Shown here piece by piece: positions 31,041 through 42,460 of a stretch of 64,000 bases of DNA. The position numbers were made by a program, and so were the translations under genes. Position 1 is the stretch's first letter. Each line of letters opens with the position of its first letter. This DNA comes from Rheum nobile (taxonomy: Eukaryota; Streptophyta; Magnoliopsida; Caryophyllales; Polygonaceae): positions 2,294,001-2,358,000 of the forward strand of contig WOAB01000476.1 of the NCBI GenBank assembly GCA_027886185.1, read 5' to 3'. Under the pieces are notes generated by a model, which was not told the origin of the DNA, did no database searches, and saw only the letters and a program-made list of their open reading frames with translations.

Positions 31041-32302
31041 TGATCCGCTCTACTTTGTAGTGCGTAACTAGGAGTTGTTACTGGAGTTTTAGGTACAATT
31101 TGTATGTGTTTAGGACAAAATATAGGAGAATGGAGTTTTGGAGAAGAAGTGTTGATTTGGTGGTTTTGAGTGCTTAAATGAAGACTTAAGGAGATAAGGC
31201 GAAGCCACCACAAGAGAAGACCGAGAGCGATGAGCTGAAGGTCGCTACAGAAGCAAATCCGTGAGCGCGGAAAGACGGGCCGCGGGCGCGGAAAACACCA
31301 GAAGCAGTGAGAGCATCAGAGACCAATCCGCAGTCGCGGATATATTTCCGCGGTCGCGGTTACTGTTCACACGCGGAGTCGGGATTTTATTTCGTCCGAG
31401 TTTTGTTTATTTCTTTTCTTTTCTTTTCTTTTATTTCCTTTTAGGAAGATTATATTTCCTATCTTTTGAAAATTAGGTTTTGCTAGGTTAAATACTTTTC
31501 TTTGATAGCAGCCTTTTCATTATTCAGTTTACACTTTATCGTTCAGTTTTTCCCTTAGAGTTTTATGCTTTGAAGAATATGAAGAACTAAGTAACCTTTG
31601 CTTAGTCCGACGATTGAAGCCTTCGTTTATATTTGGTTGTGAGATTATAACTCTATTTCCTTACCTTTGATTATATCAATTCTCTTTGAACTTCATCTCA
31701 TTGATTCTTGCTGATTTGACTAGCCTGATCATTTAGTTGATATTAATGATTTTTTATTGCTAGGGTTTGGATATTTCTGGTTGAAATCCCTTATCTTGTG
31801 TAGCAACCACGATATTCTAGGACTGGTAGGACTAGTTTATTGTGAAGAGAATTGATTACATGTTGAGTACTGACGGGTTGTTAAGTATTGCATGTATCCT
31901 GCTTAATTCCTATGCTTACTGCTGCCGTTAGATTGAATCTTGATGGTTTCTTGATTGTTTAATGGTAAGTATTTTCAGGGCTGGTTGACGTGTCTATATA
32001 CATAAGATCGAAGTAGGAATATTCATTGGTAGGAATTGAAGATAATCTAGGATCAACCAATCAAACTGAAGTGTGGATATTTGTCTGGCTAAGTTACTTC
32101 TCACCCATTGATTACATCTTTTGCATTGATTTACTTTGTTACTTGACAAAAACCAAAATCCCCCATTTTGTTACTATTGGCATACAACCTTCGCATTTAG
32201 AAAGATTGCTTACTTCCCTATGGGATCGATCCTTTATTATCCTACTACATTAGTTAGGTTTTTAAGGTTATTTGATAGGTATACACGACTAAACCCTCAT
32301 CA
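31041..32302 (+). repeat. 3' LTR of element A
   Basis: Same ends as 19507-20777 and few differences by eye. It is followed by GTACC at 32303-32307. Confidence 0.92.
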
Positions 32303-35300
32303 GTACCCTGATATCTGTACTAAACACTTTGCTTTTACCAGCTCAGACCACTGTCCCATCTCTATCAAGCTTGACTCAGCAACACCGTTTAAAAATCAAC
32401 CGTTTAAATTTGAAAAAATCTGGATGACCAGAAAGGACTTTAGAAATGTTGTCAAACAAGCTTGGAGAACTAACTATCATGGATCGAGATTGTATAATCT
32501 TGTATCCAAAACAAAATTACTTAAGAAGCATGCCAAGATTTGGAACAAAAGTATATTTGGCAATGTATTTACTCAATTGCAAACTATAGAAAAACAACTC
32601 TCTGAAATCGAAAGTGAGATATGTACTAACCCTACAAATGATCTCATTAAAAAACAAACAAGAATCATGGAAAAAAAAAACTTATGTGCTTCCAGAAAAT
32701 TTACTGGAACCAAAGAGCTAAAGTTAAGCACATCAAATTAACTGATACGAATGCTAGCTATTTTTACAAAATAGCAAGTGGAAGAAGAAATAGAAAAATC
32801 ATAAAAGAAATTAAAACACAAGAAGGAACCAGTATTACTGGAGAAGAAAACATTAGAAATGAAATCAGAAATGATTTCATTAAAAGATTCAGATGTGAGG
32901 ATATGAACCAGAGACTATTTCAGGAAAATCTTGAATTAATTCAGTCTGAAATTTCTACAGAGGACAATTTAGAATTAATAAGAAACGTATCCAATGAAGA
33001 AATTAAGAAGGTTGTCTTTAACATTGGCTCGGATAAATCACCAGGGCCTGATGGTATGACAGCAGAATTCTACCAAAAATATTGGGACATTGTAGGTCCT
33101 TCTGTTATTCAAGCAGTTAAAAGCTTTTTTCTTTCCGAGAAATTGCTCAAATAAATAAATCACACATTCATCTCTTTGATCCCAAAATATGACAATCTGA
33201 ACTCTACTAATCACTATAGACCCATAAGTCTATGCTCTACAATTTATAAGATTATCTCGAAGATCATAACAACAAGACTTACAGGAACCATGGAAAAATT
33301 AATCCACCCCCTACAGGGTGCCTTTGTTGCTAACAGAGCCATTCAAGATAATATCTTGATTGCCCATGAAATCTTTCACTCATTTAAACCGAAAAAAAGG
33401 AACTGAAGGCTTCATTGCCCTAAAATTAGATATGGAAAAAGCTTATAATAGAATCGAATGGAACTTCATTATTAAAAATATGAAAAAATTTGGATTCCAT
33501 GAAAAATTTATCAACTGGATAAAAGAATGCATTACAACGGTATCTTTCTCGGTGTTTGTAAACAACGGACCCACAGAAATTTTTAAACCATCAAGGGGAC
33601 TTCGACAGGGTGACCCCCTTTTGCCTTTCTTGTTTATTTTAGGATCAGAAATCCTTACTAGAAAACTCTAAAAAGCTTCAGAAAGACCTCGAAATCCTAG
33701 AGGATTTCAAATCACTCAACAAGGAACACGAATTCCGTTTCTGGCATTTGCGGATGACATTGTGATCTTCTCAAAAGCTAAACAGGAAAACTGTAAAGAA
33801 ATCAAGGATATTATTGATGAATATTGCAAAATCTCAAGACAAAAAATAAATTTTCATAAATCGGTTTTTCAGGTCACAAAAAAAATTACCTATCAAAAGA
33901 AATTAGCAATACAAGGTACTCTCACAATCACAAATATGATATCTCTCGAAAAATATCTTAGTTGCCCTATCATTAATGGTAGAGTCAACTCGAATATCTT
34001 TGTTGACCGCTTAATTAGCACCCAACATCATTTATCTAAATGGAAAGCAAACTCTCTTTCCCAAGCAGGAAGAACAACATTAATAAAAACCAATCAGGCA
34101 TCAAGACCAAACTATCTTATGCAAAGTTTATGTTACCTACACACACACACAATGAACTTGACAAGTTAAATAGATCATTTTTTGGAACAAAGATAGCTCC
34201 TATAAATCTCTTATAGGCTGGGAAAAAATATGTAAACCAACACAACAAGGAGGTCTTGGATTGAGAAAATCAAAGGACATGAATAAAGCCCTACAATTCA
34301 AATTACTATGGAAAATCTTAGCAGAACCGAATAATTATTGGGTTAGAGTTATTACTGAAAAATACTTGAAAACAATCTGTATATTTCATTACGAAGAAAT
34401 TGCTCTTGGCAATGGTCCAAAATGATTGAACTCATGGAAGAGTTCAAATCTGGACTAATTTGGCAAGTTGGTAATGGTAAGACAATCACATTCTGGACGG
34501 ATAATTGGGTCTTGAACACCCCTTTATGTGATATCATAAACACACAATCAATCCTGAATAAGGACGCCCTGGTAGCTGAGTTTATGTTGCCAAATAAAAC
34601 CTGGAATAAGGTTTTACTAGAACAATGTTTACCACATGATTTAGCCAAATAAATAACCTCGATCCCAATACCCTTAAATGATATTCACGAAAGAATGTAC
34701 TGGAAAACAATAAAAAATGGTTGGTTTTCTACGAATTCTACTATGGAACTAATTAACAGAAACAAGAGATATATTGCCTATGACTCTTCATGGATCTGGA
34801 AGATGGACACATATCCCAAAGTTAAAAATTTTGTCTGAAAATAATGAAAAACGGACTCCCAACAAAAGCTAGATTAGCAGACAAAGGTGTAGTAATCCCC
34901 TCGGGTTGTATCCGCTACAATGCTCAATTGGAGGATTTGAATCATCTCCTATTCCAATGTAACCATACCATAAAAACAATCGAGAAAATGAATTATCATA
35001 CCTATGGCATCATTAGATCCCTAAACATAGGAAACAAAAAAAATCAATGAAATCATTGAAGAAATTCGACAAAAAACTAATAGATCACAATTTATAGAAT
35101 TAATGATCTCTTGGTGGGGAATTTGGTTTTATAGAAACCAACAAAGCTTTGGAAGAACAACCGATGATGCCGATTCCATAAAGGATGTACCAATTTATAT
35201 TAAGAAACAAATTGAGAACTGGAATAAAACGAAGAGCTGGAACCCTGACTGTTTAGCAGAAGACAAACAAAAAACACATAGAACGAACATTGTTAGACGA

Positions 35301-35784
35301 CCAATAAAGAAATGGAAAAAATCACCGGATAATATTATTAAAATCAATACAGATGGATCTACCAAAACTAATGGTGAATCTAGCTTTGGCTATATTTTCA
35401 GGAACAACACGGATAAACCAATCTTCCTCTTTGGGGATAAATGTGGTATATCAACCCCATTAAAAAACAGAAACTTTGGCAGTAAGAAATGTCCTGGTAA
35501 AGGCTTATGAATTAGACATTACCGACATTCAACTTGAATGTGATAACCTTACCATTGTGAATGTTCTTAATCAAATCTGGCACTGTCCATGGGATATTGA
35601 AATGTTAATTTCTGATATCCTGTGTGTTTTACAACTGTTTTCTTCAGTGTAGATTTCTCACGTCTTTCGAGAAACAAACGTGGTGGCCGATTTCATCGCT
35701 AAGACGGTCCAGCAGAGTTCTTTGGAAGATTTCCGAGATAGTCTAGAATTTATAATTCTCATCCACAATGATATTATAGACTGA
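32303..35784 (+). pseudogene. LINE copy 3 ORF2, C-terminal part (reverse transcriptase, RNase H)
   Basis: This resumes ORF2 with PDICTKHFAFTSSDHCPIS. Reverse transcriptase motifs are SPGPDGMTAEFYQKYW, NSTNHYRPISLCSTIYK, LKLDMEKAYNRIEW, GLRQGDPLLPFLFIL and an intact catalytic FADDIVIFSKA box near 33750. A Cys-linker (CIRYNAQ, HLLFQCNHT) and RNase H (INTDGSTKTNG, QLECDNL) follow. Stops and frameshifts occur near 33152, 33403, 33669 and 34170, among others. ORF2 ends at the TGA at 35782-35784, followed by a short 3' untranslated part and A-tail. Confidence 0.87.
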
Positions 35785-35856
35785 GAAATCGGCTCTTCTA
35801 TGGTTTCCAGTCTAATTTTTACCTGATCAAAAAAAATTAGGTAGATTATTGCATAG

Positions 35857-36004
35857 TGTTAGACTATCGTCATTCTAGGAACAATCTTGTATTTATCTTT
35901 ATGTAAATATTTATTTATTATTGTGAGATCCTTTGTAATCTGTAACTATTAATATCCTATCAATTCATGAGGCAACCCAAGTTGGGATTTCATTCATTCT
36001 CACA
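35857..36004 (+). repeat. 5' LTR of the copia element (148 bp)
   Basis: It starts TGTTAGACTATCG and ends CATTCTCACA. Its last 116 bp match 40387-40502 with two or three differences. The primer site TGGTATCAGCC starts at 36005. Confidence 0.82.
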
Positions 36005-36067
36005 TGGTATCAGCCTAACCTCTTTCCTCCTCAAAATATTCTCTCCTGATATCCCTCTCCTCCATCA

Positions 36068-37489
36068 ATGACCATATCAGCCACACCAAACACCATGCCA
36101 AATTCCTCAGACGATGTTACCGGCAACATCGAACCGTCACCCTCCCCTACTGCCATCTCCACTGCCCAAGCCCAAGCTCTTCATGTGGCTAGCATCAAAA
36201 CACATGTCCTAATCCAACTCGGTCTCTCGTCCTCCAATTATAATAAATGGCGTGAATTATTTCTGGTCACCCTGGGCAAATTTGCTCTTAAATCTCATGT
36301 TGATGGATCCCCCTCTTCCTCTACCCCTGATGAACATTGGGTCATGCTTGACTTTATTGTTCTTTCCTGGATCTATGGTTCCATTTCAATGGATATCTTT
36401 GACATTGTTATGACACCAAAAGCTTCCGCTTTCACCATCTGGACAGCCATTGAAAATCTCTTTCGAGATAACAAGAAGAGTCGCGCTATTCATCTGGAAT
36501 CTCAATTCTGAAGCCTCACCCAGGGTTCCATGACAGTAACTGAATACTGTCAAAGGTTGAAGACCTTTGCCGATGGTCTTGCAGATGTTGATAGTCCTCT
36601 CTCGGATGAGACTCTGGTTCTTCAAACTATCTGGGGTCTCAATGACAATTTTTCTACCATGGTGGTTGTTATCCTGATGCAACGCCCATTCCTCTCCTTC
36701 CAAGAAACTCGAAGCATATTACTGCTGGAAGAATCCCGACGTGCCAACAATGCTCCCCTCTCATCTGCCCTCAACACCACTGTCGCCCCTCCTGCTGCTC
36801 CACCGGTTGCACCTCCTTCGCAGCCTCAGACAATCACCGGCCCCTCCAGTGGTCACACAGCCAGTTCTTCCCACAACAATCGGGGTCGCGGTCGTGGGCG
36901 TTTCCGAGGGCGTGGTCGCGGGGGACGATCCGGCTGGCATTACCAGCCATGGAACCCGCACTGGCAGCCTCATCAACAATGGAACTCCAACTGGAACCCT
37001 GGCATACTTGGTGCGGCTCCTCGCCCTGCACAGAACCCGGCCATGTTGACTCAGCAATAGAACTACCCTGCTTGGGATCAGCAGGCTTTGATCCATGCCC
37101 TGAACTCTATGCAATTTGTTGCTTCGAATGACACCAGTAACTGGTACATGGACACTGGTGCCTCCTCTCACATGACTTCCAATCCAGGTAATCTCTCTCA
37201 TGTTTTTAATCCTGACATCTTTTCTTCTTCTAAAATTATTGTGGGCAATGGAGAAACCCTACCCATCACAAAAATTGGCCACAAAAAGCTATCCACTGCC
37301 CCATCCCTCAACCTCAAAAACGTCATGGTTACCCCAAAACTCATCAAAAATCTCATATCAGTACGGAAGTTTACTACAGATAATCAAGTTTCTGTTGAAT
37401 TTGATCCTTTTGGGTTTTCTGTGAAGGACCTCAACAACAAGACCGTGATCCACCGGTGCAATAGTCGAGGCGATCTCTACCCATTCTAG
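36068..37489 (+). pseudogene. gag and protease of the copia element
   Basis: Gag starts MTISATPNTMPNSSDDVTGN. The capsid-like UBN2 type part has NYNKWRELFL and AIENLFRDNKKSRAIHLESQ, then VTEYCQRLKTFADGL. An Arg/Gly-rich tail (GRGRGRFRGRGRGG) takes the usual place of a zinc knuckle. Protease is shown by WYMDTGASSHMTSN near 37143, followed by the pre-integrase region. These lie in one frame broken by TGA near 36509, TAG at 37058 and TAG near 37487. Confidence 0.85.
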
Positions 37490-37539
37490 TCCAGTTCCGA
37501 ATCAGTCGCCCGTCCACATGCCCTCACGACAACAAACAG

Positions 37540-40424
37540 CCTCCACTATACTGTCTGGCATCGACGCCTTGGTCATCCCGGCTCTCATGTCCTCCATAAA
37601 TTAGTTTCCTTAAAGTCCATTTCATGTAATAAAGATCATGTTGATCTATGTCATGCTTGTCAGCTTGGTAAACATTTCAGGCTTCCCTTTGAGTCTTCTG
37701 TTTCTAAGAGTAGTTTCCCTTTCCGGATTTTTCATTGTGACTTGTGGACATCTCATGTTCCTAGTATTACCGGATTCAAATATTAATTAGTTATTATTGA
37801 TGATTTCAGTCACTACATCTGGACTTTCCCTCTACGCTACAAATCAGAAACAACAACTCATATTATTCACTTCTCTGCCTATGTCAAAAATCAATTCAAT
37901 TCTTCCCTCAAAAATCTTCAGTGTGATCATGGCAGGGAATTTGACAATACTACTCTTCACTCATTCCTCCTCAAAAATGGGATTCAATTTCGCTTTTCTT
38001 GTCCTCAAACTTCTCAACAAAATGGGAAAGTTGAACGAATCCTCCGTACTATCAATAATGTCATACGATCCCTTCTCTTCCATGCTGGCCTCCCTCCTCG
38101 GTTCTGGGTGGAAGCCTTGCACACGTCCACTCACCTTCTGAATCTTCTTCCCACAAAAACTCAAGCTATGTCTAGCCCACATGAGTCTCTCTACAAAAAT
38201 CCTCCCTCCTATGGTCACCTTCAAGTCTTCGGGTGCCTATGTTATCCTAATGTGTTAGCCACTATGCCCCACAAACTGTCCCCAAGGTCCATCCCGTGTC
38301 TCCTCCTCGGCTATGCACCGAACCATCGCGGATACAGATGTCTTGATTTTTCAACAAATAAAATAATTACTTCCAGGCATGTGATTTTTGATGAATCCAC
38401 TTTTCCCTACAAAAATTACCCCACCAAATTAACCTCCCTTGATTCCCTTGATCTGCGGTAATTTTCCATGGAACACTCACCCTCTCAAACAAACCTGGCC
38501 CCACCCACTCACACGCTCCAATCTCCCACTCACCGTAACTCACCTAATTCTCCTCCAACAAATATCTCCCTTCCTAATTCTCCTTTATCCTTTCCTAATT
38601 CACCTCCAACAGATAACAACCCTTTATTATCTTTAATTGAATATAATAATTCTTCCTTATCCCCACAACCTGCAGAATCTCCACAACATCAAAACAACAA
38701 CCCATCAGCCACTCCAAACACAAACGACCTCCCTCCACCTGCGTCCCTCACCACAAACGACCACCACATGTGCACCCGTTCAAAATCGGGAATAACCAAG
38801 CCTAATCCTATATTCAATCTCTCAATCTCCAACATTGTACCCATTCCCAGAACCTACAAACAAGCTCTTCAAAGTCCACAATGGTTTAATTCCATGAAAG
38901 AAGAATATGATGCTTTGATTAAGAATGGGACTTGGGATCTCGTCCCGAGGCCGACGAATGCTAATGTTATTTCAGGGAAATGGCTATTCGGACACAAGTT
39001 TGGTGTCTATGGTTTGCTCAGCAGATACAAGTCAAGATGGGTTGCAAGAGGGTATTCTCAGCAGCAGGGCATTGATTACGATGAAACTTTCTCTCCAGTT
39101 GTCAAGCCAACAACGATCCGGACTGTTTTATCTCTTGCCCTCTCCCGAAACTGGCCGGTTCATCAATTGGACGTTAAAAATGCGTTCCTACATGGCCAAC
39201 TTAATGAACTTGTGTACTGCCAGCAGCCCCCGGGTTTCATAACCTCTTAATTCCCTTATCATGTTTGCAAGTTAAATAAGGCACTCTATGGTTTAAAGCA
39301 GGCTCCGAGGGCATGGTTTCACAGATTTGCTGCATTTCTGCTCATGCTCGGTTTCACTGGCACTAAATCTGATCCGTCCTTGTTTGTTCTCAAATCTGGC
39401 GTGAATCAAGCTCACTTGCTCGTCTACGTCGATGACATAATATTAACAGCATCCTCTTCAGTGTTTATGAAGTCTATCATCACGGCTCTCTGCAGGGAAT
39501 TTCCTATGTCAGACCTTGGACCTCTACATTATTTTCTTGGGATATCTGTCACTAAAACTCCTAACGGGTTGCATCTGAGTCAGGAAAAATATGCCAAGGA
39601 AATCCTTCACAAGACCGGCATGGAATCATGTAACCTCAGTCGCACTCATGTTGATAGCAATGCTAAGCTCAGCTGTAATGCAGGGGAACTAGTTCCGGAT
39701 CCGACCCACTATTGGTCCTTGGCAGGTGCACTTCAATATCTGACTTTTACAAGACCGGATTTGAGTTATGAAGTTCAGCAAATCTGCCTCCATATGCATG
39801 ATCCCAGGGAGAAACACTTGCTTGCTTTGAAACGGATACTACGGTATGTCAAAGGAACAATTTCTTTAGGCTTACATCTTTATTCAGGCAAGATTGATGA
39901 ATTAACTGCGTATTCGGATGTTGATTGGGCTGGATGCCCTGACTCTCGTCGGTCTACATCTGGATACTGTATGTTTTTTGGGAAACAACTTGTTATCTTG
40001 GTCATCCAAACTGCAGCCTACGGTAGCCCGATCAAGTGCCGAGGCTGAATACCGGGCTGTTGCAAATTTCGTCGCCGAGTCTTGCTGGCTGCGAGCTCTT
40101 TTGACTGAGCTACACTCTCCCATATCCAAGGCCACGATTGTCTGGTGTGACAATGTGAGTGCCATGTACCTCTCGTCAAACCCGGTACAACATCAACGCA
40201 CTAAACACATTGAAATCGACATCCATTTTGTTCGGGAGAAAGTGGCTCTTGGACAGGTGCGAGTTCTACATGTCCCGTCTGTCCACCAGTTTGCTGATCT
40301 TATGACTAAAGGGTTGCCTACAAAGTTGTTCCAAGATTTTCGTTCCAATCTCAACGTCAGTTGTCCTGCCGATTCGACTGCGGGGATTATTTATCTTTAT
40401 GTAAATATTTATTTATTATTGTGA
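37540..40424 (+). pseudogene. Integrase, reverse transcriptase and RNase H of the copia element
   Basis: Integrase: WHRRLGHPG, CHACQLGKH (zinc site), FHCDLWTSHV, CDHGREF and SQQNGKVER. Then GCLCYPN, FLDFST-like and HVIFDESTFPY motifs. Reverse transcriptase: ARGYSQQQGIDYDETFSPV, QLDVKNAFLHG, LYGLKQAPRAW and catalytic YVDDI near 39427. RNase H: AYSDVDWAGC, then SSAEAEYRAV and KHIEIDIHFVRE. Stops near 37783, 38459 and 39248 and frameshifts in integrase and near 40000 inactivate it. Confidence 0.87.
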
Positions 40425-40502
40425 GATCCTTTGTAATATGTAACTATTAATATCCTATCAATTCATGAGGCAACCTAAGTTGGGATTTCATTCATTCTCA
40501 CA
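40387..40502 (+). repeat. 3' LTR of the copia element, missing its first ~32 bp
   Basis: It matches the 5' LTR from TATTTATC onward. The first 32 bases of the 5' LTR (TGTTAG...CTTGT) are absent and the sequence joins a GCGGGGA tract directly. A small deletion therefore removed the polypurine tract-LTR junction. CATAG follows. Confidence 0.75.
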
Positions 40503-41254
40503 CATAGAACAAAAAACAAAGAGTGTTGCCGCCTCTCTCCGTCGCCCCGCCCTCCTCCACTGCCACCGCCGCTCACTGGCGTCTTCGGAAGAGTAAGTAG
40601 ACCGGTGAAATCTAACTCTACCATTGTTCTCTCTCTCCGTTATCAGATTTTCTACTTAAACCCTAGTTCATCGGACGATTCATTGATCTGATTTCATATC
40701 AAACAAGCTAGGTGCTAATTCATTTATAAGTTATCAGTATAACATTTTCTGTTGCTATTGTTATTTAGGCTTTTGATCGTTCTCCAGATTGGCTGCATGA
40801 TGGTAGAATCATTTTATTTTTCCGTTGAATAACTCTTGAGTTTCCAAGGGTTTTATGGATCCAGATGGACCTGGGCTTCATTCTTTTCCAATCTTGTGAA
40901 AATTTCTGCAACCCATAGAAAAGAATGTTGAAGATGTAGGCGTGGAAATAGTGTGTTGTAGCATCTGGAGGCAGCAGCGGAGCTCCAAATCAAACTTGAG
41001 TCCAAATTGATCCCTCAAGTCAATACTGCAATGAGTTTAATAAGAACGGGGAATGATGGGGGTTTGCATTTACAAACTGCACATCCACCATCAGCAATCA
41101 TTAACCCTTGCTCTGAAAGTGAAATCAACCTTCATTCATACAGCTTTTTGTGCTGATTTGGAGAAAAAGAAGAAAACTCGTGAAACTGTACTTGTGTTGA
41201 ATCTCATAGTGAACCTCTGAAACTGGTAGCAGGACAAGAAGAGATAGTAGGAGG
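40503..41254 (+). promoter_or_regulatory. 5' untranslated region and probable 5' UTR intron of the CcmD-like gene
   Basis: A CT/CCGCC-rich stretch (40525-40590) looks like a plant 5' UTR exon. A donor at 40593-40594 (GA then GTAAGT) and an acceptor CAG at 41230-41232 would remove an intron of 640 bp and leave a short leader before ATG 41255. The copia 3' LTR ends at the beginning of this region, so the native promoter has been pushed away or replaced. Intron ends are by eye only. Confidence 0.5.
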
Positions 41255-41485
41255 ATGAAAGAGCACGTAGAAGCATACCCTTATGTGTGGGCGTCTTACG
41301 CTGTGGTGTATGGTGGTTTCAGCCTTTGGTCCTCCTATAGATGGAGGAGGCTCAGGAGAACAGAGGATAGGGTCTGGGGGCTCCAACGACGTCTGCGGGA
41401 ATTGGTTGAAGCCGAAGAGCCCAGCAGCTCTGCTGCATCTGCACACAAGTCGTCACCGAATGCCGTTGATAGACCATCCAAGTAG
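41255..41485 (+). CDS. Small membrane protein, CcmD-like (76 aa)
   Basis: A complete frame from ATG 41255 to TAG. Residues about 8-28 (YPYVWASYAVVYGGFSLWSSY) form one membrane span. A strongly basic RWRRLRRTEDR segment and an amphipathic helix (GLQRRLRELVEAEE) follow, then a Ser/Ala-rich tail. This is the layout of bacterial CcmD: short N-terminus, a YVW-SY motif at the start of the span, then Arg-rich residues and a helix. CcmD is a small partner of the CcmABC haem exporter in cytochrome c maturation, and plant mitochondria keep that pathway. The link is my inference from length, motif and topology. It could be an unrelated small organelle membrane protein. The region upstream looks like a normal 5' UTR, so I think it is a real host gene. 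Confidence 0.6.
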   Translation: MKEHVEAYPYVWASYAVVYGGFSLWSSYRWRRLRRTEDRVWGLQRRLRELVEAEEPSSSAASAHKSSPNAVDRPSK

Positions 41486-42460
41486 CCCCTTTTATGTTTC
41501 TGTTTTGGTAGTCATGCCCACCATTTTTGAGCAATTTCATCCATTTGATACATAATTACATTTAGCTGGGCCTTGTGCTGAGCTTAAGACACAATTGCGG
41601 ATTGCCTCAGTCATATTGAATAGATAATATTATAAAGCCATTGCAACTCCACCATCACCACGATAGCCTTCAACAATATTTAGATTTTGTTCGCTATGCA
41701 ATAATCCACCTAATTTCAATAATCTACCTAATTTAAGCTAGATTTTGAATGCAAAATGCATGATATTGAGTAAAACATCTTCCTCCTCATCATCCATTAC
41801 CTAGCCTGGTGCGGTTATCGGGAGATAAATTGCGTTACAGATTACCTTGTGACTATTGCTTTTAATTTTTCTATTGGTTTTCATGTTTTAGCTAAATGCC
41901 GAATGGTTAGATATTAGCCTTTTCTATTAATAAAGCGTCCGAGAATTTCGCATTTCCTTTAAAAAAAAAAACATATTGAATGTGTATAGCTTATTTTCAT
42001 CTATTGAAGTGTCGGATTTAAGCCAAAGCAGGTAAGATTAGTGCTTATGTTTGTCTGACGTCACAATGAATTGCTCAGTCGACATTTTCGCATGCTGGAG
42101 AATTTGGAGGACTATAAGTATCACCATTAAAAATGTTCTTAAACAAACATGGGCTTCAGGAGGTGCCATTCATAGAGACAATAAGAAAACCAATCGACTT
42201 TTAACATTTCCGACATCGAAAGCAAATCGGCCATTGATAATGAAAAATTGATCATGTAAAAAGCGCAAACATTGACCAATATCAGCGGCAAGGGAATTTT
42301 GGGTTTCAAGAAAATTTAGGTTTTCTTATGCAACGTGAGAACATACAGAGTCCCATTCCAGAAAATAGGGACTTGTTAAAACAAAAAAGACTTTTAAGTC
42401 TGCACAGCGTCTGCAAGAAGCAAACAACCTCCCCAATAGATAGCTCTGTACAAGACAAGC
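41486..42460. other. Intergenic region between convergent genes
   Basis: It holds the 3' untranslated regions of the small membrane-protein gene (plus) and CHR24 (minus). AT-rich, with an A10 run near 41960. I see no gene, MITE or long repeat here. Confidence 0.5.

Larger units (their letters stand above)
19507..32302 (+). mobile_element. Athila-like LTR element A, non-autonomous (gag and protease only)
   Basis: LTRs of 1271 and 1262 bp, nearly identical, start TGATCCGC and end CTCATCA. They are followed by a tRNA-Asp type primer site and preceded by a GGGGGA polypurine site. The internal part encodes gag and an aspartic protease but shows no reverse transcriptase, RNase H or integrase, which points to dependence on an autonomous relative, like the elements described as TR-GAG. 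It is split by element B (24761-30897). Without B and one TGGTA copy it is 6,654 bp. Confidence 0.88.
16558..35834 (+). mobile_element. LINE copy 3, full length, split by nested LTR elements A and B
   Basis: The ends are set by the AATTAGGTAGA duplication and a CAAAAAAA tail. Without the 12,796-bp element A and one GTACC copy the LINE is 6,476 bp. It holds a long ORF1 (to 18869), then ORF2 (18866-19506, resuming at about 32303 and ending at a TGA at 35782-35784). It is the best-preserved copy of the family here and shows its whole structure, including the 5' untranslated start. ORF2 carries several stops, so it is inactive now. Confidence 0.9.
35857..40502 (+). mobile_element. Ty1/copia element with short LTRs, inactive
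   Basis: The duplication CATAG (35852-35856 and 40503-40507) flanks LTRs that start TGTTAG and end TCTCACA. A tRNA-Met primer site TGGTATCAGCC follows the 5' LTR. Gene order is gag, protease, integrase, reverse transcriptase, RNase H, which defines copia. Domain sequences (DIILTASS, HVDSNAKLS) resemble the Ale/Retrofit lineage. It lies 11 bp downstream of the LINE copy 3 duplication. Confidence 0.88.
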
